Of a stretch of DNA of 64,000 bases, positions 16,084 through 24,745 are shown in pieces. The notes beneath the pieces are model-generated. The model was not told where the DNA came from, made no database searches, and worked only from the letters and a program-made list of their open reading frames with translations. Location of the stretch: NCBI GenBank assembly GCA_965222445.1, contig CBDCTY010000002.1, positions 1,364,001-1,428,000 of the forward strand, read 5' to 3'. The position numbers and the translations under genes were made by a program. Source of the DNA: GCA-958296115 sp965222445 (GTDB lineage Bacteria > Chloroflexota > Dehalococcoidia > Lucifugimonadales > CAJWER01). Numbering within the stretch: the stretch's first letter is position 1; every line of letters starts with the position of its first letter.

Positions 16084-17385
16084 CTACTCGCCGAAGACCT
16101 TGTTCGTGCCCACCAGCGGAATTCGTGCCATTGCCGACGCCTCGACCGTGAGCGCGGCCATGTCCTCCGGCTCCAGGCTGTGCACGTCTCCCTTGCCCAG
16201 CGAGCGGGTCAGCAGCGACATTTCCATGGTCATCGCGTTCAGGAAGTTCGCGACCCGGTCGGCGCCCTCCTCGGGGTCGAGCCGCTTCACCAGGTCCGGG
16301 TCCTGCGTCGTGATGCCCACCGGGCACTTCCCCGTGTGGCAGTGGTGGCAGTACCCCGCCGGCACACCCACCTCGCGCTCGTAGTCGGCCTCCGGTATGT
16401 CGCGGTTGCAGTTCAGGGACACGAGCGCCGCAATGCCTATAGCCACGGCGTCCGCGCCAAGGGCCAGCGCCTTGGCGGCATCCGCCCCGCTGCGTATACC
16501 CCCGGACGCGATCAGGCTCACCTCGCCGTAGACCCCGATCTCCCGCAGCGCCTCCCGGGCCAGCACGATGGCCGGCACCGTCGGTATCCCGCTGTGGTCC
16601 AGCAGCACCTCCGCCGACGCGCCGGTCCCCGCAACCATGCTGTCGATCACGATGGCGTCGGCCCCGGCCTTGGCCGCCAGCTTCACGTCGTCCGCCACAC
16701 GGCAGGCACCCAGCTTGACGTGAATCGGCACCCTGTGGTCCGTAGCCTCCCGCAACTGGTCGATCTTGATCGCCAGGTCGTCCGGGCCCAGCCAGTCCGG
16801 GTGCCGGGCCGGGCTCCGCTGGTCGATGCCGGTCGGCAGGTCCCGCATCTCCGCGATGTGGTCCAGCACCTTCACGCCCATCAGCATGCCGCCCGTGCCC
16901 GGCTTTGCCCCCTGGCCGACGACGATCTCCACCGCCTGCGCCTGGACGAGGTGGTGCGGGTCGAACCCGTACCGGCTCGGCAGCACCTGGTATATGAGCT
17001 TGTCGGCCGCGTCTCGCTCCGCTTGCAGCATCCCGCCGTCGCCCGTGCAGCTCGCGCTACCCACGAGCGCCGCGCCCTTACCCAGGGCCGTCTTCGCGTT
17101 GGCCGACAGCGCCCCGTAGCTCATGCCCGATATGTAGACGGGCGTCTCCAGCACGAGCGGCTCCTCGGCGTACCGATGACCGATGACCGTGCGCGTGTTG
17201 CACTTCTCCTTGTAGCCCTCCAGCGGGAAGCGTGTGAGGCCTGTCGACAGGAACGTCAGGTCGTCGAAATGCGTCACCCTCTGGAAGGTGCTGAAGCCCC
17301 TTATCCTGTACCGCCCCAGATCCGCCTTCGAGTGGATGTCGTCCATCACCCACGGCGGCATGATCTGGCTGCTCTGGTAGACCAT
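16084..17385 (-). CDS. FMN-binding glutamate synthase-like subunit (GltB central/FMN domain)
   Basis: 433 residues that correspond to the central and FMN-binding part of the glutamate synthase large subunit. Visible are ETPVYISGMSYGALSANAKT, the GQGAKPGTGGML substrate loop, GADAIVIDSMVAGTGAS, LIASGGIRSGADAAKAL for FMN phosphate, and a cysteine cluster CHHCHTGKCPVGI for an iron-sulfur cluster. The ATG overlaps the stop of the upstream GXGXG gene (TGATG), and the amidotransferase gene precedes that. The three together are a split glutamate synthase of the GlxBCD/MgsABC type. Confidence 0.85.
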   Translation of the reverse strand: MVYQSSQIMPPWVMDDIHSKADLGRYRIRGFSTFQRVTHFDDLTFLSTGLTRFPLEGYKEKCNTRTVIGHRYAEEPLVLETPVYISGMSYGALSANAKTALGKGAALVGSASCTGDGGMLQAERDAADKLIYQVLPSRYGFDPHHLVQAQAVEIVVGQGAKPGTGGMLMGVKVLDHIAEMRDLPTGIDQRSPARHPDWLGPDDLAIKIDQLREATDHRVPIHVKLGACRVADDVKLAAKAGADAIVIDSMVAGTGASAEVLLDHSGIPTVPAIVLAREALREIGVYGEVSLIASGGIRSGADAAKALALGADAVAIGIAALVSLNCNRDIPEADYEREVGVPAGYCHHCHTGKCPVGITTQDPDLVKRLDPEEGADRVANFLNAMTMEMSLLTRSLGKGDVHSLEPEDMAALTVEASAMARIPLVGTNKVFGE

Positions 17386-18068
17386 CAGACCGCCGCCTTC
17401 TCCAGCCGCTCCAGCGAGTCGAGGTGATAGAGCCGCTTCGCCGACACGATCTTCGTGAAGTGTGGCCGCTCGTCGATCCCGTGTCTCTCCAGCGTCCCCC
17501 ACAGGTCCAGGAGCTCCTCCTCGCTGGCCTCCTCGACCGTCGCGTCGCTGCCGAGGGAGCCGTAGCTGCCCGCCACGTAGATGATCCCCTCGTACATCGA
17601 ATCGCCCACGGCGTCGCCCGCGTCCCCGCACACGATGATTCGGCCCTTCTGCATCATGAACCCGGTCAGGAACCCGGAGTCGCCGCCGACCAGCAGCGTA
17701 CCGCCCTTCATCGATATGCCCGCGCGCGCCCCGGCGGTGCCGCCGACATATATCTCGCCGCCGCGCATCGACGCCGCCACCGACGCCCCGGCGTCCCGCG
17801 ACAGGCTTATTCTGCCGCTCATCAGGTTCTCGCCCAGGCCCCAGCCCGCGTTGCCCTCGATCTCGACCTCCGGGCCGTCCAGCATGCTCGCCGAGTAGTA
17901 GCCCACACTGCCCGCTATGCGGATCTGGCACGGCTGCAGCACGCCGACGGCGATGTTGTGCCGGGCCATGGGGTTCACTACGCTGACGTCCTCTCCCGCC
18001 GCCGCCAGCTCCTTGATGCGCCGGTTCAGCTCCCTGATGGTCAGCGACCCGGCGTCTAGCTCGACCAC
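17385..18068 (-). CDS. GXGXG-domain subunit of a split glutamate synthase
   Basis: 227 residues matching the C-terminal right-handed beta-helix (GXGXG) domain of GltB. The repeated pattern is plain: GNAGWGLGENLMSG, RGGEIYVGGTAGARAG, KGGTLLVGGDSGFLTG, KGRIIVCGDAGDAVG. I choose GTG 18068 as the start: AGGTGA stands just before it, and it overlaps the end of the amidotransferase gene. In the fused enzyme this domain holds the ammonia tunnel scaffold. It corresponds to GlxC or MgsB. Confidence 0.82.
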   Translation of the reverse strand: MVELDAGSLTIRELNRRIKELAAAGEDVSVVNPMARHNIAVGVLQPCQIRIAGSVGYYSASMLDGPEVEIEGNAGWGLGENLMSGRISLSRDAGASVAASMRGGEIYVGGTAGARAGISMKGGTLLVGGDSGFLTGFMMQKGRIIVCGDAGDAVGDSMYEGIIYVAGSYGSLGSDATVEEASEEELLDLWGTLERHGIDERPHFTKIVSAKRLYHLDSLERLEKAAV

Positions 18069-18967
18069 GTCATCACCTCGGACTCCTGGGGCTCCGTGCG
18101 CGCGATCTCCTCGTCGAACACGCTGCGCAGCGCCACCTCTTCCGACGCCACGGCCACGACGTCCTCCGTCTCCATCGCGACCAGCGGCTTCGCCGACCAC
18201 CGGTCCTTGGCGCAGCCCATGCCGTCCCTCGTCGAAACCAGGTACGTGAATGTGCCGTCCAGGTCCTCCAGCGAGGCCCGCAGCGAGTCCTCCAGCGTCT
18301 CGCCGTTCGCCATCTTGTCCGCCAGGTACACCGCGATCAACTCCGAGTCGTTGTGCGTCTGGAAGCGGTGCCCGGCGTCCTCGTACTTCCTCTTCATCTT
18401 GTGGTAGTTGGTAAGCTGCCCGTTGTGGACCACCGTCACGTCCGGGAAGGGGTAGGCCCAGAAGGGGTGCGCGTGGTTGATGTCGACTATGCTCTCGGTC
18501 GCCAGCCGCACGTGTCCTATCCCGTGCGTGCCGCGCAGAGACGCAAGGCCGTGCCTCGCGTCGACGTCCGACGCCGTGCCCACGTCCTTCACGACTTCCG
18601 AGGACTCGCCGATGCTGTGTATCTCGATCTCCGGCATGTTCAGCAGGACACCGGCAAGCTCCGGGACATCTCCCTCGTAGTTCAGGAAGAGCCGGATGAA
18701 GTCGCCCTGCGCGTCCAGCGAAACGACCACCGCTCCCAGGCGAGACACCGCGTCCTTCACCCGCTCGGCCGCCTCCTCCGGGCACGCGCCATCCGCCCTC
18801 AGGCGCACGATCAGGTCCGCCTCCGTGCGCTCGCCCGCCACGGTGAACCCGGTCGAGTCCCGCCCGCGGTGGGCCAGCGCGTCCAGCATCCTCACCAGGT
18901 CCCGCCCGATAGGCGCGGGCCGTCCCGGAGTGGCCTTCTTATGAAATATCCCGCTAACCCCGCACAT
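18056..18967 (-). CDS. Class II glutamine amidotransferase subunit
   Basis: 303 residues starting MCGVSGIF, so Cys2 becomes the N-terminal nucleophile after Met removal. LAHRGRDSTGF, VRLATES, VHNGQLTNY and HNDSELI are the Arg, Asn/Gly oxyanion and Asp motifs of Ntn-type GATase II. It would release ammonia from glutamine for the FMN subunit. It is the first gene of a three-gene overlapping operon; the order GATase, GXGXG, FMN matches glxBCD and mgsABC. Confidence 0.88.
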   Translation of the reverse strand: MCGVSGIFHKKATPGRPAPIGRDLVRMLDALAHRGRDSTGFTVAGERTEADLIVRLRADGACPEEAAERVKDAVSRLGAVVVSLDAQGDFIRLFLNYEGDVPELAGVLLNMPEIEIHSIGESSEVVKDVGTASDVDARHGLASLRGTHGIGHVRLATESIVDINHAHPFWAYPFPDVTVVHNGQLTNYHKMKRKYEDAGHRFQTHNDSELIAVYLADKMANGETLEDSLRASLEDLDGTFTYLVSTRDGMGCAKDRWSAKPLVAMETEDVVAVASEEVALRSVFDEEIARTEPQESEVMTWSS

Positions 18968-19096
18968 TTCTCACCCCAGCCTATTGTATCGCACCCTGGT
19001 CATCCGCCCTCAAGGATTGGTAAAGAGCCCGTGCCTGCCTACCCATTCGTACATGAGAGGCGTCCGGTTGAATGGGCCGCCATCCCGGGCCCTGTC

Positions 19097-20089
19097 TCAC
19101 GCAAGCTCTACCCGGGCGTGACCCAGCACGGGCGGGTTCACCAGGTTGTCGGGCATCTGGCCCTGGAAGACGTGCACGACCTCGCCGGCCGCCCGCTCCT
19201 CCAGCTCCAGCACGGCCTCCTGCGAGAAGAACGCCGTGTGGGGCGTGACGATCACGTTCTCGAGCTGGATGAGCGGCTCGTCCAGCGGCGGGTCGATGTC
19301 CACCAGCACGTCCAGCCCGGCTCCGGCTATGCCTCCCGTCGTCAGCGCCTCGTACAGCGCATCCTCGTCGATCAGCCCGCCACGCGCGCAGTTGATGAGG
19401 AAGGAGTCCGGCTTCATCATCGCTAGCTCGTCTTTCCCGATCATGTTTCGCGTCTGGGGGATGAGGGGCGAGTGTATGGTCACGAAGTCGGACTCCCGCA
19501 GCAGCTCGTCGAGCTCGACGAGCCGTGCCCCACTCGAAGCGGCCGAGCCGGGAGTGACGAACGGGTCCGCCGCTAGCACCTCCAGCCCGAATGCCTGGGC
19601 CTTCGCCGCAACCCCGCGCCCGATCCTGCCGAACCCCACTATGCCGAGCCGCTTCCCCTCCAGGCGCATGATCCGCATCCCCAGGCCTTCGCTCCCCCAG
19701 CCCTTCGTCTTCGTAGCGCGGTCGAAGAACGTCAGCCGCCGGTTCCAGTCCAGCATCATCCCGATCACGTGGTCCGACACCTCGGGGATGCAGTAGTCGG
19801 GAACGTACGTCACGACGATCCCCAGCTCGGTCGCCGTGTCCACGTCGATGTTGTCCACGCCGACCCCGTACCGGCTGATCACGACGCACCTCTCGGCGGC
19901 CCGCACGACCCGCTCGGTCACCTTCGCGAAGCAGGTCAGGATCGCATCCGCGTCGCGCGCCATCTCCACGAGCGTATCCTCGCTGCCATCCGGAGCGACG
20001 ACGGCCTCCGCGTCCGCCAGGGCCAGCACGGCCTTCTCAGGCTCGACGCTCGGCCACACGTAGTCGGTAATGAGCACCTTCTTGGTCAT
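19097..20089 (-). CDS. D-isomer-specific 2-hydroxyacid dehydrogenase (CtBP/SerA-like)
   Basis: 330 residues with the NAD-binding GFGRIG at 152-157, catalytic Arg236 in NCARGGLIDE and His284 in TPHTAFFS. The acidic partner near 265 reads DVLVDIDPP instead of the usual DVFE.EP, so Asp may replace Glu. No ACT domain is present, so it is not a full-length regulated SerA. A role in glyoxylate or hydroxypyruvate-type substrate reduction is likely but unproven. Confidence 0.86.
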   Translation of the reverse strand: MTKKVLITDYVWPSVEPEKAVLALADAEAVVAPDGSEDTLVEMARDADAILTCFAKVTERVVRAAERCVVISRYGVGVDNIDVDTATELGIVVTYVPDYCIPEVSDHVIGMMLDWNRRLTFFDRATKTKGWGSEGLGMRIMRLEGKRLGIVGFGRIGRGVAAKAQAFGLEVLAADPFVTPGSAASSGARLVELDELLRESDFVTIHSPLIPQTRNMIGKDELAMMKPDSFLINCARGGLIDEDALYEALTTGGIAGAGLDVLVDIDPPLDEPLIQLENVIVTPHTAFFSQEAVLELEERAAGEVVHVFQGQMPDNLVNPPVLGHARVELA

Positions 20090-20225
20090 CTGACAGCCCC
20101 TCGGTGACGTTGTCCGTCAAAAGGTACAACATGCAGCGAGTTCTGACCACATTTACCCGCCCCCGAGTCTCACCACAGAGAACACGGAGAGCATAGAGAC
20201 AGGGGAGGTTGGCAATTGAGACTCA

Positions 20226-20423
20226 TACCAATTCGCCGTGATGCCGTCATATAGGGGGGCTGAAAGAGTGCCCAGCTTGCCCATAGCCACCCGGTCTGCG
20301 TGCAAACGGCCGGGGACTGGATTCCCCGTGTCGGAGCACGGGGCAGGCTCGGCTCAAGGCCGGAATGACGGATTGCCGAACTGTGTTGCGATCAATTCAC
20401 GGCGTAGTCAAGACGAAATGGTA
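20226..20423. mobile_element. MITE-like element, divergent family A relative
   Basis: Left end TACCAATTCGCCGTGATG and right end reading TACCATTTCGTC on the other strand. TCA flanks both sides exactly, giving a TNA target duplication. The 198-bp interior differs from the other A copies and holds a CCCCGTGT...ACACGGGG-type palindrome. Its right end (GGCGTAGTCAAGACGAA) recurs at about 40.30 kb without the rest of the element. Confidence 0.6.
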
Positions 20424-20441
20424 TCAGATAGGCAGGGGCTG

Positions 20442-21065
20442 CTACCGCGTCTCCTCACTGCCTGCAGGCCCGAACACCGTGAACCCGTCGCCTGTATCTT
20501 CGAAAAGGGCCTCACGCGGATGCCACATCACTTCCTTGAGGATGACAACGTCGCCTGCCGACCCTGTGACGCCAAAGAAGTAGGCAAACAGGACGGTGCT
20601 GTAGACGAGGCCGCCCACTGGCGCAAGAATCAAGGCGATTGGAAGGAGCGCAGTCAACAGCACGGGCGGCGCCAGGGCCGCTACTGTGAATTTGGCCCTG
20701 TTCAGGTAGCAGCCCGGGGCGCTCACCCAGAAGACGGGGCCAATCTTGACCCAGGGCTTGAATCCGAAGCCCGGACGTGCGCCGAACGCTAGGAACGCGG
20801 CGGCATGGGCCAGCTCATGGAGCACAATCCCGACTACGATCCCTGCGACCGACCCGGGAATGAGCACTTCGCCCGGGATGGTGAAACTTCCCGAGCCGGT
20901 CAGGGCCCAGAGGACCAGGCCAATGACCATGAGCGAGACGTACGCCAAGATCGCGAACATGGCTGCCACGGCCAGTAGGATCCATACGGATGCCCCTCCG
21001 AGGGTCCACCTGTCTATCTGGACGTAACCAGACGGAAAGCTACTGACACTCACTTCTGTGGTCAT
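20442..21065 (-). CDS. Membrane-bound putative zinc metalloprotease (DUF3267-like)
   Basis: 207 residues with four or five hydrophobic helices. HELAH at residues 83-87 lies within the second membrane region, and an N-R-A-K segment follows a hydrophobic stretch. This is the layout of DUF3267/M50-like zincins. An intramembrane or membrane-surface peptidase is likely, substrate unknown. It stands alone between a repeat and a gene remnant. Confidence 0.75.
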   Translation of the reverse strand: MTTEVSVSSFPSGYVQIDRWTLGGASVWILLAVAAMFAILAYVSLMVIGLVLWALTGSGSFTIPGEVLIPGSVAGIVVGIVLHELAHAAAFLAFGARPGFGFKPWVKIGPVFWVSAPGCYLNRAKFTVAALAPPVLLTALLPIALILAPVGGLVYSTVLFAYFFGVTGSAGDVVILKEVMWHPREALFEDTGDGFTVFGPAGSEETR

Positions 21066-21129
21066 TCGTCACCTCCTGCCGGTGGAGTGTGACTCATTGT
21101 AGACTCGATGTATAACTTTAGCGTAAACA

Positions 21130-21252
21130 TCAAGGCCCGGAGTGTGACTTTTTCATAACCGTTGGGGTCCGCCGCAGAGACCGTGGAGGGGCGGGTAGCC
21201 TTGCCTCCCAGAAGTCGTCGTCGGTGTCCACCAGCACAACGGCGTCGACTAT
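21130..21252 (-). pseudogene. Fragment of a nucleotidyltransferase-like gene
   Basis: The reverse strand encodes IVDAVVLVDTDDDFWEA, almost the same as DIDVVVLVDTDDEFWEA in the intact gene about 0.8 kb upstream on the same strand. The remainder does not align. It is a decayed partial duplicate, limited to the metal-binding strand segment. Confidence 0.4.
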
Positions 21253-21336
21253 CCTCCGACTCCTTCCGTTCCCACGAGACACGTCGGAGACCGCCCTCTC
21301 CGGCAGCCGCGCATCCGTCACTCCCGTTCCAGCTAA

Positions 21337-21436
21337 GACCAATTCACCGTGATGCCGCCGTATATGTGCGACCAGGGAGTGGGTTCCCGCCTTCGCGGGA
21401 ATGACGGCTTTACGGCGCGCTCAAAATGAATTGGTC
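21337..21436. mobile_element. MITE-like element, family A copy 4 (short form)
   Basis: 100 bp with the most regular ends in the window: TAAGACCAATTCA at the left and its exact complement TGAATTGGTCTTA at the right, counting the flanking TAA/TTA. Interior is the short REP core. It forms the 3' end of the small gene on the reverse strand. Confidence 0.8.
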
Positions 21437-21555
21437 TTAGGTAGATGCCTGGCGTCCTCGTACAGCTTGTCCAGCACAGCGAGCTTGCTGGCAAAGCTGG
21501 CCCGCGCCCGACGCCGATGCCACTTCGCCTTCTCTTCGAAGATGCGCTCAGCCAA
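21421..21555 (-). CDS. Small gene downstream of the nucleotidyltransferase-like gene, tail replaced by a MITE
   Basis: A TTG start overlapping the stop of the upstream gene gives LAERIFEEKAKWHRRRARAS and then FASKLAVLDKLYEDARHLPK. From there it reads TNSF and stops inside the MITE. The Glu/Lys/Arg helix pattern resembles small proteins often coupled to such nucleotidyltransferase-like genes, possibly as the antitoxin or toxin partner. Only the last few residues are likely to be foreign, so it may still be functional. Confidence 0.5.
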   Translation of the reverse strand: MAERIFEEKAKWHRRRARASFASKLAVLDKLYEDARHLPKTNSF

Positions 21556-22066
21556 CGGAGCAGAATCTTTCGGCGAGGACCCGCTCTTCATCGTCGAACT
21601 CCTCTATTAGCTTCCATATCGCCTCCCGGTCGGTGTCTGGCAACGCCAGCAGCTCCGCTATACGCAGCTTGTCCTTGAAGCGGAACGCCTCCAGCGCCAG
21701 CATCACCAGGTGCTCCGGAGACGCGATCTTCACCCGGACATTCCCGACTCTCGATTGCCTCGCCTTCGCCAGCGCGTCTCGGTAGATGGGCTTGATGGTC
21801 GACGGGAACATCTGCACTGGACGGCCTCCGAGGACGTGGTGCATCCCTTCGAGTCCCTCTGCGGTATCCCCCACCCGGCGATAGGCCTCCCAGAACTCAT
21901 CGTCAGTGTCCACCAACACTACGACGTCTATGTCCTCGGTCAGGACCGGCTCGACATATGCCGCTGCTGCGACAGCGCCGATAACAGCGTAGTCCCTGAT
22001 GAGCCTGCGGCGCTTCAATTCATTGAGCCTGCGAATGGCATCGGCGAAGGACATCTCGCTGCCCAT
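21548..22066 (-). CDS. Nucleotidyltransferase-like protein (DUF6036/AbiEii-like)
   Basis: 172 residues with the nucleotidyltransferase-fold segment YAVIGAVAAAAYVEPVLTED followed by IDVVVLV, where the DID carries metal ligands. SPEHLVMLALEAFRFKDKLR is the usual C-terminal helix of this group. Such proteins are found in abortive-infection and toxin-antitoxin-like pairs. A small overlapping gene follows, which supports a two-gene module. Activity is not shown by sequence alone. Confidence 0.65.
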   Translation of the reverse strand: MGSEMSFADAIRRLNELKRRRLIRDYAVIGAVAAAAYVEPVLTEDIDVVVLVDTDDEFWEAYRRVGDTAEGLEGMHHVLGGRPVQMFPSTIKPIYRDALAKARQSRVGNVRVKIASPEHLVMLALEAFRFKDKLRIAELLALPDTDREAIWKLIEEFDDEERVLAERFCSVG

Positions 22067-22110
22067 TGTAGACGCACCGTTGGCTTCCCCGTTAGTGAGG
22101 AGGCTCTGCG

Positions 22111-23733
22111 CTACGCCTCCGACTCCGCCATCGGCTTGAACATGCAGCCGTCGACGAACACATCGAAGAAGTCCGGCGTCGTCTCCAGCTCGACGTGCTC
22201 GATGCGGCGCACGATCCTCTCGGCCTCCTCGCGCATCGCGCGGGAGACCAGCATCAGAGTCGCGCCCTCCAGCGCCGCGTTGCCCACCTTCTCCACCCTG
22301 TCCGGCGGCGCGTCCGCAATGAAGCCGATGCTCGACGCGTTTCGCGCATCCACGTAGTTGGCGAAGCCCCCGGCGAGGTACAGCTTCGAGATCTCCCCGG
22401 GCGTCACACCGTACCGCCGCAGCACGATCCTCTGACCGCTGTAGTTGGCGGACTTGGCCTGGGCCAGGGCGCTCACGTCCGCCCGCGACACCGACATACC
22501 CTGCTCCGGCGCAAAGGCGAACTCGTGGCTCCCGTCCGCAAACACGCCCAGCTCGTTCATCATTCCGGTCCGCCGCAGCTCCGCCAGAAGGTCGACCAGC
22601 CCGGAACCGCAGATCCCCTGCGGCTCGACGCCCCCGATGGTCCTGTAGACCACGCCGCTCTCACCGATCTCCACCGACTCGACCGCGCCCTCGTACCCCG
22701 GCATACCGTAGGTTATCTCGCCCCCCTCGAACGCCGGGCCCGCCGGGCAGGACGCGGCCATCATGCCGTGCCGGTTCCCCACCACCACCTCCGTGTTCGT
22801 CCCCACGTCGACGAGCATGACGACGTCCTCCTCCTGATCCATGCCGATGGCCAGCAGGTCCGCAGTGACGTCCGCGCCGACGTGGCAGCCCACCAGAGGG
22901 CCGCCGTACACGTTCGCGCCGGGAAAGACACGGAGTCCGAAATCCCGCGCGGTCGCGTTCAGGGACGTTCCCGTGCGCTCGCCCCGGTCCATCTCCAGCT
23001 CGGTCAGCGACTTGTAGGGCCTCTGACCGATACTCTGCACGTCCACGCCGAACAGGATGTCGCGCATGGTCGCGTTGCCCACCACCACGACATCGTAGAT
23101 GCGCCTGCGGTGGAACCGGAGCTGCCGGCTCATCTCGCCGATCTCGAAGTTGATGGCGGAGAGCATCACCTGCCTGAGCTCCCCAGGGTGCTCTCCGCCG
23201 TCGTAGGAGATCCGGTGCATGATGTCGCTGCCCCCGAACCTCTGGGGGTTCTCGAACGAAGCCGTCGCCAGCACGTCGCCGCTCTCAAGGTCCACCAGGT
23301 TCATGACGACCGTAGTCGTGCCCGCGTCGACCGCCAGTCCGTACATCTGCCCTCTGTAGGCCTCCAGCCGCGTGTCCCCCGAGTAGACGTCGTCGCCCCT
23401 GCGGTTGACGGCCGGGTCCACCTTCACGGGGCGCTTGACCGAGTGCGTCAGTATCCGCGGCTGGCGCCTGAGTACCGCGAACTCCAGGTCGGCGTCGGGA
23501 TCGGTTACGTGCGCCTGGCATGCCAGCCGGTAATTGCCGCGGAGGAACGACTCGGACGAGGTCGGAGGGGTCAGGGTCGAGAGGCCGCGCTTGATCTCCA
23601 CGATGCACTCGTGGCACTCGCCGCTCCGTCCGCACGAGGTCGGGACCCTCACACTGAGCGCGTCGGCGTACTCGAAGATGCTCCTGCCGACTACCGAATC
23701 GAGTCTGCGGCTATCGTGGTGGATTGGAGACAT
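22111..23733 (-). CDS. Ferredoxin-ASKHA protein, reductive activator of corrinoid proteins (RamA/RACE-like)
   Basis: 540 residues. The N-terminal [2Fe-2S] ferredoxin domain has Cys34, Cys40, Cys43 and Cys72 (CX5CX2C...C). The DUF4445/ASKHA ATPase part follows, with LAVDAGTTTVVMNLVDLESG, VVVVGNATMRDILFG, VMLVDVGTNTEVV and GICGSGLVDLLAEL. Such proteins use ATP to re-reduce inactive cob(II)alamin in methyltransferase corrinoid proteins. A matching corrinoid protein lies two genes upstream in the same direction, which supports the role. The methyltransferases themselves are not in this window. Confidence 0.85.
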   Translation of the reverse strand: MSPIHHDSRRLDSVVGRSIFEYADALSVRVPTSCGRSGECHECIVEIKRGLSTLTPPTSSESFLRGNYRLACQAHVTDPDADLEFAVLRRQPRILTHSVKRPVKVDPAVNRRGDDVYSGDTRLEAYRGQMYGLAVDAGTTTVVMNLVDLESGDVLATASFENPQRFGGSDIMHRISYDGGEHPGELRQVMLSAINFEIGEMSRQLRFHRRRIYDVVVVGNATMRDILFGVDVQSIGQRPYKSLTELEMDRGERTGTSLNATARDFGLRVFPGANVYGGPLVGCHVGADVTADLLAIGMDQEEDVVMLVDVGTNTEVVVGNRHGMMAASCPAGPAFEGGEITYGMPGYEGAVESVEIGESGVVYRTIGGVEPQGICGSGLVDLLAELRRTGMMNELGVFADGSHEFAFAPEQGMSVSRADVSALAQAKSANYSGQRIVLRRYGVTPGEISKLYLAGGFANYVDARNASSIGFIADAPPDRVEKVGNAALEGATLMLVSRAMREEAERIVRRIEHVELETTPDFFDVFVDGCMFKPMAESEA

Positions 23734-23745
23734 AAGCTGGGCTTC

Positions 23746-24273
23746 TCAGCCTTCTTTGAGGCGAAGTACCATATGCTCTTCGTCGAGGTACTCTCCGTCT
23801 ACGAGGAGCGCCCTTGGTTCGACTCCGTACGTCTCGAAGCCGAGCGAGCCGTACAGGCCCCGTGCCCGCCTGTTGCGGGTGACGACCGCAAGCTCCATCT
23901 GCTCCAGTCCGGGGAGCAGCCTGGCAAGCTCGATTGCCCTGGCCAGCAGCGCCCTCCCGACTCCCTTTCCCTGCTCTTCGGAGGGGACGTACATGCCCCA
24001 GATCGTGCCCCTGTGCCGCGTCTTCTCTCTGGTCTCCTGATAGAACCCGACCATCCCGACCAGCCTGTTCCCGCGGTAGGCGCCAAGAGTGAAGGAGTCC
24101 TGAGATTCGGCGGTCCGGCGTAATCGTTCGGCTACCGCTTCAAGAGGAAATGTGCTTTCCATCTCGTAGGAAGAGCCGAAAGCTTCAGGGTGCTCCTTCA
24201 GGGCCCTGAGCCTCAGACTGCGAAAGTCAGCTACGTCATCCTCGGTCAACGCTCGAATCCCGAGGTTCGACAT
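23746..24273 (-). CDS. GNAT family N-acetyltransferase
   Basis: 175 residues starting MSNLGIRALTEDDVADFRSL. The acetyl-CoA site is VPSEEQGKGVGRALL (Q/R-x-x-G-x-G/A) and the C-terminal half has RARGLYGSLGFETYG. The substrate is not predictable. It sits between the corrinoid protein cassette and its reductive activator on one strand, so it may be co-transcribed, but a dispersed repeat lies just upstream. Confidence 0.8.
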   Translation of the reverse strand: MSNLGIRALTEDDVADFRSLRLRALKEHPEAFGSSYEMESTFPLEAVAERLRRTAESQDSFTLGAYRGNRLVGMVGFYQETREKTRHRGTIWGMYVPSEEQGKGVGRALLARAIELARLLPGLEQMELAVVTRNRRARGLYGSLGFETYGVEPRALLVDGEYLDEEHMVLRLKEG

Positions 24274-24307
24274 GCAGCTGTTCAGAGCTGAGGGGAAGGA
24301 CTGGCTT

Positions 24308-24362
24308 CTTCCCCCTGAGGGGGAAGATTGTAGACTGCCCTGAGCCTGTCGAAGGGATGGGG
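24308..24362. repeat. Palindrome plus GAGCCTGTCGAAGGG repeat (family D)
   Basis: CTTCCCCCTGAGGGGGAAG is a perfect palindrome around a short loop. CTGCCCTGAGCCTGTCGAAG and GGATGGGG follow. It has the same two-part structure as the copy near 2.05 kb. It lies between the GNAT gene and the Cys4 gene, and may act as a transcript hairpin within the operon. Confidence 0.65.
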
Positions 24363-24455
24363 GCTCTCGGCCTGGCGGTAGGGAAGCTGCCCATGCCCCA
24401 CGAAGACTGCGCTGTTGCTTCGACATGTCATGGGCCCACCTGAGACTCGGAGCTC

Positions 24456-24716
24456 CTATTGGACTTCCCAGGCGCTTCGATAGTCGAGCTTGTCGCTGCC
24501 CGTGCAGACGTAGAGCTGGCCTGGCGGGACGCTGCGGTCCTGGTTGCGGCAACCGAAGTTCGCGGTGCACCGGTCCTCGACATTCTTGTAGGGGCAACGC
24601 GACGCGGAGTTTTCGCCGACGGTCGCGGATATGCCCTCGAAGATGTGGTAGAGGCGGTCGATGCTGGCCTCGTACCGCGCCCTGTCGACCTTGTGCCTGT
24701 TCGATGTGGGCGACAT
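24456..24716 (-). CDS. Small Cys4 protein next to a corrinoid protein
   Basis: 86 residues with four cysteines, Cys41, Cys50, Cys56 and Cys71 (RCPYKNVEDRC, FGCRNQD, LYVCTG), after a helical N-terminus. The spacing C-x8-C-x5-C-x14-C suggests one metal or iron-sulfur site. I do not recognise a named family. The gene starts 30 bases after the corrinoid protein stop, so both are on one transcript. A role in electron transfer to, or loading of, the corrinoid protein is plausible but is inference. Confidence 0.6.
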   Translation of the reverse strand: MSPTSNRHKVDRARYEASIDRLYHIFEGISATVGENSASRCPYKNVEDRCTANFGCRNQDRSVPPGQLYVCTGSDKLDYRSAWEVQ

Positions 24717-24745
24717 TCCTATGGTGTATATCTGGATCGGCCGCC

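Noticed and set aside
16084..17931. A longer 615-residue glutamate synthase protein
   Set aside because: The first 180 residues are the shadow of the GXGXG gene in another frame. The FMN protein starts at 17385, where it overlaps the previous stop.
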